Source: CAMLQK01 sp035690865 (lineage in GTDB: Bacteria; Patescibacteriota; Saccharimonadia; Saccharimonadales; UBA4665). Taken from it: 64,000 bases of DNA. The stretch is from NCBI GenBank assembly GCA_035690865.1, contig DASSKE010000001.1:62001-126000 (forward strand), given 5' to 3'. The position numbers were made by a program, and so were the translations under genes. Under the pieces are notes generated by a model. It was not told the DNA's origin and searched no databases. It worked only from the letters and a program-made list of their open reading frames with translations. This document shows, piece after piece, positions 34,079-41,989 of the stretch (the stretch's first letter is position 1; each line of letters opens with the position of its first letter).

Positions 34079-35239
34079 ATGCAGGCACATCACCAAACCA
34101 CCCATCACAAACCCATTTACGGCATCTTTTACAAATATCACTTTATTGGCAATGGCGCGCAATTTAGGGTATACGCCATTCATGATCACCGCGATCAGCC
34201 TATTGGCCGCGTTATAAAAGTGCCGCTAGAGTTTCACGAGACTGCTCAGGTAATCCGCGAGCCTTTGTCCCGCATTGCAACATACGACACCGAAGAAGAG
34301 CTTAACGAACTGGCTATAAAACGCACACATGACGTCCGGCAGTACAATAATTCTCTGCTCAATATGATCCAGGGCGCATATGGCCGCGATGACGATTTTA
34401 TGCACAAACTGGGTAATTTACGTATTCTGCAAGCTCCTATTCCGGCAGCCTCTGTTGGCCATGGCAGTTCACCGTCGTACACCCTGCCAATCTTTTACAC
34501 ACAAGATCAGGTAACAACGGTCACCTCCTTTTGGAACAACTTTCAGATGGCAAATGTGCCCTACATGAATAGCCTGTCACGCACCGATATTAAACTGGCG
34601 AAAGATTTAGTTGAACAAATTATTCAGCTTAATTATGCCATATGGGAATATGGTTTCTTTGAGTTCGTTTTTAAGCCGGAGAATATGGGCATTCGATTCA
34701 CCAAAGACAACCAGATCGATGTGATTTGGATTGACCCCGCCGAGCACATCACCGACCTTGAACGGGCTCAAATTATTCTTGAAGAAAAGCACTGGTTACA
34801 CCCTTTAATGGCCCACAAGGTTGATTACGCCTACTTGCCAACGGTATTGCATCAATATTACACAGAAGCCTGCGAGAAAGCATTTACCCAGGAGTCGCTG
34901 CAAAAGTACTGGCGCCGAAAGTCCTTAAAACTAGAACGCAAGCAACGGCGCATCCTGCAGCTCAAGTCACTGATAACCCGTAATCAAAAGCAGTCCGTGA
35001 GACTATGGATTGCCCAGCAGACATTGCGCACTACTATGTACTCCGGATTCAGTGGTAATCGTATTGATAATCTGCAAATACCTATCAGCGACCTTGTTTT
35101 GCTTTTGCAAGATAAGCCCCCGCTTATGAGCGCCAGTGTTGCATCTATCGAAGTCGAGCGGCGGCTTGCCGAAACTAAATCAGAGGTAGGTGCCGCTAAG
35201 AGCCAACTTCTATTGCAATACCTTGGAGAACATCGATGA
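34079..35239 (+). CDS. Kinase-fold-like protein, type B, copy 1
   Basis: This 386 aa protein has the same kinase-like order as its neighbours: GNGAQFRVY (Gly-rich loop, near 24-32), RVIKVPL with K47, FYTQDQ (hinge-like), IWEYGFFEFVFKPENMG with K199 and N202, and WIDPAEH with D219 and E222. K-P-E-N is the closest of the four to a true kinase catalytic loop. Type B adds a basic helical C-terminal domain of about 110 residues (from about 275) with WRRKSLKLERKQRR and a heptad-rich end. The ATG at 34079, 4 bases after the type A stop, is preferred to a GTG at 34046 that lies inside the previous gene. Confidence 0.6.
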   Translation: MQAHHQTTHHKPIYGIFYKYHFIGNGAQFRVYAIHDHRDQPIGRVIKVPLEFHETAQVIREPLSRIATYDTEEELNELAIKRTHDVRQYNNSLLNMIQGAYGRDDDFMHKLGNLRILQAPIPAASVGHGSSPSYTLPIFYTQDQVTTVTSFWNNFQMANVPYMNSLSRTDIKLAKDLVEQIIQLNYAIWEYGFFEFVFKPENMGIRFTKDNQIDVIWIDPAEHITDLERAQIILEEKHWLHPLMAHKVDYAYLPTVLHQYYTEACEKAFTQESLQKYWRRKSLKLERKQRRILQLKSLITRNQKQSVRLWIAQQTLRTTMYSGFSGNRIDNLQIPISDLVLLLQDKPPLMSASVASIEVERRLAETKSEVGAAKSQLLLQYLGEHR

Positions 35240-36108
35240 GCCTTTATCATTTTTCGCAGAGTATTCAGGAATACATCCCTTTTCCTGAGATTAACCACGG
35301 GGCACAATTTAGAGTATATGATATGCACAACGGTAGCGTACTCAAGATTCCGCTTACCGAGGCGGAGACGCTTGAAGTTGCCAAAGGAAGGCGCAATAGC
35401 CCAGCAAGCAAGCGGCCGATGACCGAGCAAATGGTGCTGGCCGCCCGCGTACAAACCTTTATGAACGGCAAGGCGCGGATCGCCCCCATGGTTGAACACC
35501 GCTTTACGGCTCCAAACCAATTCTTAGAGCTTTTAGGGAACCCTAAGCTCATATCGGTTGAAGATATTCTCCCCCAGGACCAACCCGGCAAGCGTTGGGG
35601 TGCTGGGCGTATCGTTTATACGCAGGATAAGGTGTTGATGGTCCATGAGATTCTGGAGAAACTGTCGCTTAAGCCAAGCCTGCAGTCCGACGATATTGCG
35701 TATCTTAAACAGATCATTGATGCTTACGTCGCCGCAAGCCACGCACTCTGGTCGTATGGATACGCGGAATACGCTTTTAAATTTGGGGATACTGGCTTTG
35801 ACAGACAAGGCCGACTCATCTTCGTTGATCTTGGTGAGTGCACCAGTGACATGAGCTTTATGGAACGTGCACTTGAGCAGGAACGCTGGCGCAATAATGT
35901 GGACCCGAGCAAGGCCGACTTTCCGCAGCTCCCATTAGACTTGCACGATTATTTTATTCACAAAATGACAAGTGAATTGAACGCCGAAAAGCTCAAAAAG
36001 CTATGGCGCAGCAAACATATCTGCACAACATGCCAGCCGCATGATGACATAATACGGACGTTTATTGCAGCTAAGGTTGCAGAAATTGATTACATTGACC
36101 GTTGGTAG
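35236..36108 (+). CDS. Kinase-fold-like protein, type A, copy 2
   Basis: A 290 aa paralogue of the gene at 33238, sharing long identical blocks such as HNG-VLKIPLTEAET, RVQTFMN-KARI and the C-terminal EIDYIDR. Kinase-like landmarks are HGAQFRVYD, K37 in VLKIPL, VYTQDK, LWSYGYAEYAFKFGDTG with K182 and D185, and VDLGEC with D198 and E201. The HxCxxC near the end is HICTTC (C263, C266). Its ATG overlaps the type B stop as ATGA, so translation of the cluster is coupled. Confidence 0.6.
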   Translation: MSLYHFSQSIQEYIPFPEINHGAQFRVYDMHNGSVLKIPLTEAETLEVAKGRRNSPASKRPMTEQMVLAARVQTFMNGKARIAPMVEHRFTAPNQFLELLGNPKLISVEDILPQDQPGKRWGAGRIVYTQDKVLMVHEILEKLSLKPSLQSDDIAYLKQIIDAYVAASHALWSYGYAEYAFKFGDTGFDRQGRLIFVDLGECTSDMSFMERALEQERWRNNVDPSKADFPQLPLDLHDYFIHKMTSELNAEKLKKLWRSKHICTTCQPHDDIIRTFIAAKVAEIDYIDRW

Positions 36109-36126
36109 CAAAAAGGCTCTCTTGCC

Positions 36127-37272
36127 ATGAATCAAACTAACTATCCTCATTCACCACTACCTGGAGCATACTATAATTATCAATATATTGATCATGGTGC
36201 TCAATTTAGAGTGTACTCAATTCTTACCTATGACAACCGCTCCACGGGCAGAGTAGTCAAAGTTCCCCTTGGCTTTACTGAGAGCAAAGAGGTGCTAGAG
36301 CCGCACTTGCGTATACTACAATTGACAGAAGAAGAAGTAGATAGGCGAATACATAATTTACTCCATCATAAACAACAACTCCCCGCCCTACTGCAGGGTG
36401 TATATGCCCATGATAAAAAACTCATGCGCATGCTTGGCGACTTGCGGATTGTTCCGCGGCTTGCAGCAATCCCCTATAATCAGCCAGATTACTTTATGCC
36501 GCTCTTTTTTACACAAAATCTCGTAACACCTATGAAGACATTCTTGCACCGCTACCGTTTTGCCAATTTACCGCCCTATCAGCTTGAGCTTTCGGACATC
36601 AGCGCTATTGAGCAAGTTATCCAACAGGTTATATCGTTGCACTACAGCCTGTGGGAATACGGTATTTTTGAACGAAGCTTAAAGCTTGAGAATATCGGCG
36701 TAACCCAGCATCGCAAAACATACCGCGGAACGCTGGTTGATATTGGCGAGATAACGTTTAACTTGAATGAAGCCGAGTCTATTCTGCTTGAACGCCGCTG
36801 GAAAAACTCGCTAAGTCCGCACAAGACTGACCACCTTTTTATTCCGACTATTATGCATCGCTATTATATTGATGCCTGCAACACGCACCTCACCGTTGAT
36901 GCGCTGCGTACTCGTTGGCGCAAACGGCCGCTTGCCATTGAGCAGCGCCAAGAGATATTTTTAAAGATAAAAGAGCAGCTGAGCCGCAATAAGCAGCAAA
37001 AGATTAAGCACTGGATGAGCCGACAGGCCCTTTCGTCGTCGCTGTATCGTGGCATTCCACAGGACAGAATTGATACGCTGGAAATACCCCGGGCTGAGCT
37101 TTCTATGCTCCTTAAAGACAAGCGGAGCGGCCAAGAGGCTCAGAATATTATGCATATCCATGAGCTGCGTGAGCGACAGCTGTACCTAGAGCAACGCAAC
37201 AGCGGCACTATTCAAGAGGTGGCTGACTTTTTATTTAGACAGTCATTGCAAGCAAACCAGTACTTAGACTAG
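36127..37272 (+). CDS. Kinase-fold-like protein, type B, copy 2
   Basis: A 381 aa paralogue of the gene at 34079. Landmarks are DHGAQFRVYS, K45 in RVVKVPL, FFTQN, LWEYGIFERSLKLENIG with K186 and N189, and VDIGEI with D205 and E208. The basic C-terminal domain is present (WRKRPLAIEQRQEI, then a helical end with RELRERQLYLEQRN-type repeats). Its first 150 codons are noticeably more AT-rich than the other three copies, which suggests a different history or relaxed constraint. It starts 18 bases after the previous stop and ends convergent with the nuclease gene. Confidence 0.6.
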   Translation: MNQTNYPHSPLPGAYYNYQYIDHGAQFRVYSILTYDNRSTGRVVKVPLGFTESKEVLEPHLRILQLTEEEVDRRIHNLLHHKQQLPALLQGVYAHDKKLMRMLGDLRIVPRLAAIPYNQPDYFMPLFFTQNLVTPMKTFLHRYRFANLPPYQLELSDISAIEQVIQQVISLHYSLWEYGIFERSLKLENIGVTQHRKTYRGTLVDIGEITFNLNEAESILLERRWKNSLSPHKTDHLFIPTIMHRYYIDACNTHLTVDALRTRWRKRPLAIEQRQEIFLKIKEQLSRNKQQKIKHWMSRQALSSSLYRGIPQDRIDTLEIPRAELSMLLKDKRSGQEAQNIMHIHELRERQLYLEQRNSGTIQEVADFLFRQSLQANQYLD

Positions 37273-37285
37273 GCCCATCCGTTTG

Positions 37286-38077
37286 TTAGACTTTTTTGGC
37301 TTTTTGGATGTGTTTAAGTGTTAACTCAGTGCGCTGGCGGGCGTAGGCACAGAACTCACATTCGCCGCCCATAATACTTTCGCCAACTGGCGGCATATCG
37401 CCGTCCATACATGTCTTCATCTTTTGAAGCGTCGGCTCAACCCACTCATCGCTGCCGTTATACGGAATCAGTTTTGTTTTAAACTCAAGTCGATTATTAA
37501 ACCCGTCTAGATCCATCCGACCATTCGTGTACACAAAATATCCCGTGGGATGCACGGTAAAGCCATTGGCCCGCAATAGCCATTGATACACTTCCATTTG
37601 GCGTTTATAACTGATTTGCCAGCCAGCACTAATGCTTACTTCTTTATCTTTGGCCGTGGCTTTGTAATCTACCACTACTACCTCTCCGGCCGGCGTGACC
37701 CACAAATCGTCCACCGCTCCAAATACCAACAGATTCGTTGGCTGATGTACATACTGAACACCGACAAAATTCTCGCGCCAGTCGTCGAGCTTTTCGTGTG
37801 CAAAAGGCAGCAGATCAAGTTCGTGCTCGAGCATAATCGGGTGTTTTTCGCCCGCAGCGCGATAGCGGTCAAACTCTTTTTTGAACAGTTCGTCGATAGC
37901 TTTATTAATGTTGAAGGGTGGCCCGTCGGGGCGTTTTATTTTAAGCCGCACATCAAGCCAAAAACAGCGCGGGCACTGCATAAACAGCTCAATCTTGCTA
38001 CGACTGACCTTAAATGCTGCTCGCTGGCCAGGCATATACGGCTGCGAGCGCTCCCTCCAATAATTATTGAACGCCAT
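37286..38077 (-). CDS. Cas4/RecB-like PD-(D/E)XK nuclease with Cys cluster
   Basis: The 263 aa protein has the PDDEXK_1 arrangement: N-terminal VSRSKIELFMQCPRCFWLD with CxxC, then GAVDDLWVTPAG, VVVVDYKAT (catalytic Asp and Lys) and KRQMEVYQWLL (QxxxY). Near the C-terminus GGECEFCAYAR supplies two more cysteines. Four Cys split this way match the iron-sulfur cluster of Cas4 and AddB nucleases, so I expect an iron-sulfur exonuclease for DNA ends. No CRISPR array or other cas gene is present, so a repair role is likelier. An extended -10 (TGC-TATACT) lies 9 bases before the ATG. Confidence 0.8.
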   Translation of the reverse strand: MAFNNYWRERSQPYMPGQRAAFKVSRSKIELFMQCPRCFWLDVRLKIKRPDGPPFNINKAIDELFKKEFDRYRAAGEKHPIMLEHELDLLPFAHEKLDDWRENFVGVQYVHQPTNLLVFGAVDDLWVTPAGEVVVVDYKATAKDKEVSISAGWQISYKRQMEVYQWLLRANGFTVHPTGYFVYTNGRMDLDGFNNRLEFKTKLIPYNGSDEWVEPTLQKMKTCMDGDMPPVGESIMGGECEFCAYARQRTELTLKHIQKAKKV

Positions 38078-38086
38078 GTTATTTTA

Positions 38087-38095
38087 AGTATAGCA
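38087..38095 (-). promoter_or_regulatory. Extended -10 of the nuclease gene
   Basis: Minus strand TGC-TATACT, 9 bases before the ATG at 38077, implying a leader of about two bases. Confidence 0.5.
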
Positions 38096-38126
38096 AAAGA
38101 TCGCCCACCGATCTACAGCTTACTGG

Positions 38127-39272
38127 CTACTGACCGTTACAGAGGCGCCACAGAACGTCATGGGCTATCTGTTTTGGCAAACATTTGGCGATACCGTTTG
38201 CCTTGCCTAAACCGTGTACCAGGTGCTGTGGCACGAAAGAATTCTGTTCTTCGGCGGTAAGGCTCCGTATCACCTGGCTCAAGGATGTTCCGGCAGCCCT
38301 AGCTATGTCGCTCAGCGTCATATACTGTAGCTGACTTTGCTCACCAAAGGCTTCTCTCACCTCGTCTGCCTGCTCTTTGCTTACGTGGTCTGCCAGCATC
38401 CCCTGGCGTACTTTTTTAGTAGGGTGAACGCGTTTTCTACGAATAGCGTGCCCGCCCTTCCTTAGGGCACGACGAGCAAAAGCCAGGTCGGTTTCTTCGC
38501 CAAGTGCTTTGAGTATCTCGTCGGAGGCGTGCGCAAATGGAGTCTGCACGGCCTCCATTAAGGCCGCGGCAACATCTTGGTGGGTGGCGCTTGCCACTTC
38601 CAAGCCCCACTCATTGCACAAGCTTAGGGCAACTATTGGGAATCGCTTTGGCAGCTCCTTGGAGCGCTTTGGGTCAATATCCAGCAGATACGCTAGTTCG
38701 CGCAAGGTGAGATGTTCTTCGGGCTTAATGGCCTTGAGTGGCGGTTTTTCGCTCAGCCTTTCTTGCGTGGATGGACTATGCCATAACTCATATTGGCGGG
38801 CGCCAAGCCGCACGGCCACAAGCTCATCCGGGCATTCTTCGGTTAGCCGCATTTCGATATGCCTAGGGTGGCTGTCGAACCTGCGAGCGAGCGTTGCAGA
38901 AGATATATATGTCTCTGGCGGCTGCTCTGTAACCTTCATGTTAGGCGGAGCCATAACTAATGTGCCAGGAAGTTTTCTCGTTGTAGGCAGGAGCGGCTGG
39001 CTGGCTGCAAAGTGAGAAAGCGCATCATAGGTTGTGCCCAACATCTCCTGCACTTCTTGTATTTCATTGGGGTTAAGCGCCTCATATAATCCAGCGTCTC
39101 CCTTGCCCCTCGTATATTCAAGACGGCGAGCACCAGCAACCGCCTGCATGACGATATCATGAGCAAACACTTGCATATACGGTAAATGAGGGTGCTCCGC
39201 TTCTAGCACGCCATCAACTACCTGGCTCACTACGTCCTTGCCGCCAAGATGCGGGTCCAATGCCTCAATCAT
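38127..39272 (-). CDS. Multi-helix-turn-helix protein, probable DNA-binding regulator
   Basis: The 381 aa protein contains several helix-turn-helix-like units: ISSATLARRFDSHPRHIEMRL (about 125-145), LTLRELAYLLDIDPKRSKEL (about 188-207) and MTLSDIARAAGTSLSQVIRSLT (about 316-337). The last unit plus its wing, ending AHDVLWRLC, closely matches the N-terminal unit of the neighbour at 39343-40083. I infer a DNA-binding role; the target is unknown. The promoter TTGATA-17-TATAAT ends 6 bases before the ATG at 39272, so the mRNA is leaderless. Confidence 0.6.
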   Translation of the reverse strand: MIEALDPHLGGKDVVSQVVDGVLEAEHPHLPYMQVFAHDIVMQAVAGARRLEYTRGKGDAGLYEALNPNEIQEVQEMLGTTYDALSHFAASQPLLPTTRKLPGTLVMAPPNMKVTEQPPETYISSATLARRFDSHPRHIEMRLTEECPDELVAVRLGARQYELWHSPSTQERLSEKPPLKAIKPEEHLTLRELAYLLDIDPKRSKELPKRFPIVALSLCNEWGLEVASATHQDVAAALMEAVQTPFAHASDEILKALGEETDLAFARRALRKGGHAIRRKRVHPTKKVRQGMLADHVSKEQADEVREAFGEQSQLQYMTLSDIARAAGTSLSQVIRSLTAEEQNSFVPQHLVHGLGKANGIAKCLPKQIAHDVLWRLCNGQ

Positions 39273-39278
39273 GCAGGC

Positions 39279-39307
39279 ATTATAATCGCCCTTTAGCGAT
39301 ATATCAA
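39279..39307 (-). promoter_or_regulatory. Near-consensus promoter with leaderless start for the gene at 39272
   Basis: Minus strand TTGATA (39307-39302), 17-base spacer, TATAAT (39284-39279), then GCCTGC and ATG. The 6-base gap puts transcription on the start codon. This is the clearest leaderless promoter in the window. Confidence 0.8.
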
Positions 39308-39342
39308 GACCACGTTATCGCAGATAACGCAAGCCCCGGACA

Positions 39343-40083
39343 CTAGCGCGTGGCGAGTCTGGCGACGTCAGGCAACATTTCGCTAAGTGCAGCTAGGGCC
39401 ACATAGCCATCGTCCGTCGGAGGATAGCCCATTTGCTCAACGTTCTGGATAATTGTTTTCTCGCCCAGGCCCAAGACCTCGCCAGCCAGTGATGCTTCAT
39501 ACATATGACACCGTGTTACGGCAGGAATATAACACCCATGAATCATATGCGCATACAAAATCTTTTGGGGTCTACAGTCGTCCTCGGACATAGGAAGGGC
39601 GTCAAAATCTATGGGAAATGCCATTCCGCTATCGTAATCAGGCTGGCGCCTTTTTTCATATTCCTCTAAATGAGGCCACCTATAACAAAGCACAGGTGAG
39701 CCAATACTATTTATCTTTTGCCGTTCAAAGGCAAATGCCATCCGCTTTAAGCTGGAACGTGCACTCGCGTACGACGCATCCGCTGGACGACGGGCACAAA
39801 AAACTGGCATAGGAACCAAATGTGCGGGTGGCGGAATGGCTAGCCTGCGTATGATAGTTTCTGCTATATGTAACGGAAAACGTTTGCCATTAAGACCACG
39901 CGACAATTTAAATTCTGACGAAGGGATTATATGTGCTCTGTCTTCTTCGGTGAGGTGCGGCTGCAAGGTGCCTAGGCTTATACCAAGCTCATGAGCGATG
40001 TCCTTTATAGTCGGGTTAATGTCTTCTGGGTCTGCTACCGCTCGAAGCTCCCTAAACGGCGTAATTCGAGAGATCTCAGCCAT
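39343..40083 (-). CDS. Helix-turn-helix paralogue of the gene at 38127
   Basis: The 246 aa protein opens with a helix-turn-helix (PTIKDIAHELGISLGTLQPHLTEED, about residues 24-48) and a wing-like region ending HIAETIIRRL, which aligns throughout with the C-terminal unit of the neighbouring 381 aa protein. A second helix-turn-helix-like unit is near the C-terminus (EASLAGEVLGLGEKTIIQNVEQ). The middle has several Cys and His (CHMYEAS, MIHGCYIPAVTRC) that could bind metal. The ATG directly follows the stop of the m5U methyltransferase gene, so it sits at the end of the galU-HAD-methyltransferase operon. Confidence 0.6.
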   Translation of the reverse strand: MAEISRITPFRELRAVADPEDINPTIKDIAHELGISLGTLQPHLTEEDRAHIIPSSEFKLSRGLNGKRFPLHIAETIIRRLAIPPPAHLVPMPVFCARRPADASYASARSSLKRMAFAFERQKINSIGSPVLCYRWPHLEEYEKRRQPDYDSGMAFPIDFDALPMSEDDCRPQKILYAHMIHGCYIPAVTRCHMYEASLAGEVLGLGEKTIIQNVEQMGYPPTDDGYVALAALSEMLPDVARLATR

Positions 40084-41349
40084 TTATGTTGTACGTCGCG
40101 TGCATATCGCCAAGGTTTCGATATGTGGTGTATGCGGAAAGAAGTTGTAGCCCTCAAACGAACTAACGTCATAAGCTTCTTGTAGTAAGGCCAGATCGCG
40201 TGCTTGGGTGGCGGGGTTGCAACTTAAGTAAACTACTTTGGGCGGGCGCACTCGCAGAATCTCAGCAGTAAGGTTAGCGTGCATACCTGCACGCGGCGGA
40301 TCGACAATAAGCACATTGTTTGCCGAAAGATACTCCGTCGCTTTTTCACTCGGTGACTCAATAACTTCGGCAGAAATATCACTAGCCTGTTGCGCGTTAA
40401 TGCGCGCCATGGCTACAGTAGCCGGATGACTCTCGATTATGGTGCATGCACTGCCAGCAACGCTCAACCCAATACTCCCAACGCCACCGAACATATCAAT
40501 AATCGGCATGCCGGCGCATTCTTGTTTGATGCGTTCGAGCGCTTGCTCAAATACCGGGATATTTACCTGGAAGAAAGAGTCTACATCGTAAGTAAACGTG
40601 CGGCCCAACAGAGTGTCCTGCAGCTGGCAGTCGCCGAGTTCGTACAGAAGTTCGGTTGGCACACTTGCCGGGCTCTTTGGGTTAGAATGGTACACGCGCA
40701 GCCCTTTAAGTGTTGACGGTAGGCTAAGCTGAACAAATTCCGTGGGCTTTACGAACAATGCGGCAACAGCTTCACCCTTGGCATCACAACGCACAACGAC
40801 TGTCTTTAGATCACCCGCACGACAGTCGGTAGTCTGCAAGGCGGCAACCAGATCATTTGCGGCCCGGTCTAATGCGGGCATCGCCAGCTCACTCCCTGTT
40901 ACTATCTCTTTCTGATGAGAGCCACGACGATGCAAGGCTAAATGCAGACCCGCCTCGTCACCCCAAAAGCTATACTCCATTTTATTGCGGTACTGCCATT
41001 CATTTTCGGCTGCAACCATCTGCCACTGGCTCGGAATGCGTATTCCCTCGTGCGTAAAAAGTTCGTCAACGATGGCTTTTTTGTATTCGTTTTCTTTACT
41101 GAGCGGAATAATTTGCCACGGGCTGGTAGCCAAATAATTTTGCTCCTTGGGCGAAATACGATTTGGTGACGGCTCAATAATTTCCTCGGCTATTGCTTCG
41201 GCATATGATTTTTTTGACTTAATAATCCGGATGGTCACCTTTTCGCCCGGCAGCACACCCCATACAAATACTTTTCGGTTATCCGGCAATGTTGCCAGGC
41301 CCTGGCCACCATGCACCAGCTTATCAATAGTTACTTCCACGATTTTCAT
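40084..41349 (-). CDS. RNA m5U methyltransferase (TrmA/RlmCD family) without iron-sulfur ligands
   Basis: The enzyme transfers a methyl group to C5 of a uridine in tRNA or 23S rRNA. A TRAM domain (about 1-60) includes VHGGQGLATLPDNRKVFV. The catalytic domain has MFGGVGSIGLSVAG (SAM site), VDPPRAG and the nucleophile Cys in YLSCNPATQARDL. Four cysteines bind an Fe-S cluster in RlmD; here the corresponding region is QNYLATSPWQII, so that cluster is lost. The ATG at 41349 begins at the conserved TRAM start. It follows the HAD gene by 10 bases. Which uridine is modified is not clear. Confidence 0.87.
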   Translation of the reverse strand: MKIVEVTIDKLVHGGQGLATLPDNRKVFVWGVLPGEKVTIRIIKSKKSYAEAIAEEIIEPSPNRISPKEQNYLATSPWQIIPLSKENEYKKAIVDELFTHEGIRIPSQWQMVAAENEWQYRNKMEYSFWGDEAGLHLALHRRGSHQKEIVTGSELAMPALDRAANDLVAALQTTDCRAGDLKTVVVRCDAKGEAVAALFVKPTEFVQLSLPSTLKGLRVYHSNPKSPASVPTELLYELGDCQLQDTLLGRTFTYDVDSFFQVNIPVFEQALERIKQECAGMPIIDMFGGVGSIGLSVAGSACTIIESHPATVAMARINAQQASDISAEVIESPSEKATEYLSANNVLIVDPPRAGMHANLTAEILRVRPPKVVYLSCNPATQARDLALLQEAYDVSSFEGYNFFPHTPHIETLAICTRRTT

Positions 41350-41359
41350 GTCCTTAGAT

Positions 41360-41989
41360 TTACAGATTTTTGATATAAGCAAGGAGCTGAGCGGGCGTTT
41401 CTACAAGAACGTCCGGCTCGTGCTGCAAAAGAAGGCTCTGGTCATTGTAGCCCCAGGCTACACTTACTACTTGTACATTGGCTTTTTTTGCGCCATCTAC
41501 GTCACGCGCTTCGTCGCCAACATACACACAATCTTCTGCATGCAAACCATTCTGACGCATAACCCGTTTGATTGCCCCTGATTTACCAAGCAACCCCACG
41601 CCGCCGTACACTCGCGTAAAGTATACACCTAAGTGGTACGTGTTTAAAAACTTCTGCACATTATGGGCGCTGTTAGAACTCAGGATAAACATCTTGTAGC
41701 CATCATTGTGCAATGCTTCTAGCACCTCTGGAATACCCTCAAAAGGGTGGATGTCGTTCATGCGGCGCTGCATTGCCTTGCGTCCCTGTACCACCAATCG
41801 TGGGACTTGCCACGGCGAAATGCCGAGTGCCTTGGCCACTTTAAGAATAGGCATTTGCCTAAACTTCCTGATGACCGCTTCGTCATTAATCCGGGGGTGG
41901 TTGGTCAGCTCATAGAACACTTCCTGCACCACCTGAAAGCTATTTGCTAAGGTGCCGTCGAAGTCAAAAAGGAGAACTTTATGAGCCAT
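41360..41989 (-). CDS. HAD superfamily phosphatase
   Basis: Motif I is LLFDFDGTLANS (nucleophile and acid Asp), motif II FILSSNSAHN, and motifs III/IV the conserved Lys in GKSGAIK and VYVGDEARDVDGAKKA. The helical cap lies between residues 17 and 85. This matches phosphoglycolate phosphatase-like HAD enzymes; the substrate is open. The ATG at 41989 is selected for its AAGGAGG site, which places the start inside the last codons of galU (11-base overlap). Both genes plus the downstream m5U methyltransferase form one operon. Confidence 0.86.
   Translation of the reverse strand: MAHKVLLFDFDGTLANSFQVVQEVFYELTNHPRINDEAVIRKFRQMPILKVAKALGISPWQVPRLVVQGRKAMQRRMNDIHPFEGIPEVLEALHNDGYKMFILSSNSAHNVQKFLNTYHLGVYFTRVYGGVGLLGKSGAIKRVMRQNGLHAEDCVYVGDEARDVDGAKKANVQVVSVAWGYNDQSLLLQHEPDVLVETPAQLLAYIKNL

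Noticed and set aside
37286..38077. Possible CRISPR-Cas locus because of the Cas4-like nuclease
   Set aside because: No repeat-spacer array, cas1 or cas2 lies nearby, so the nuclease is treated as stand-alone.
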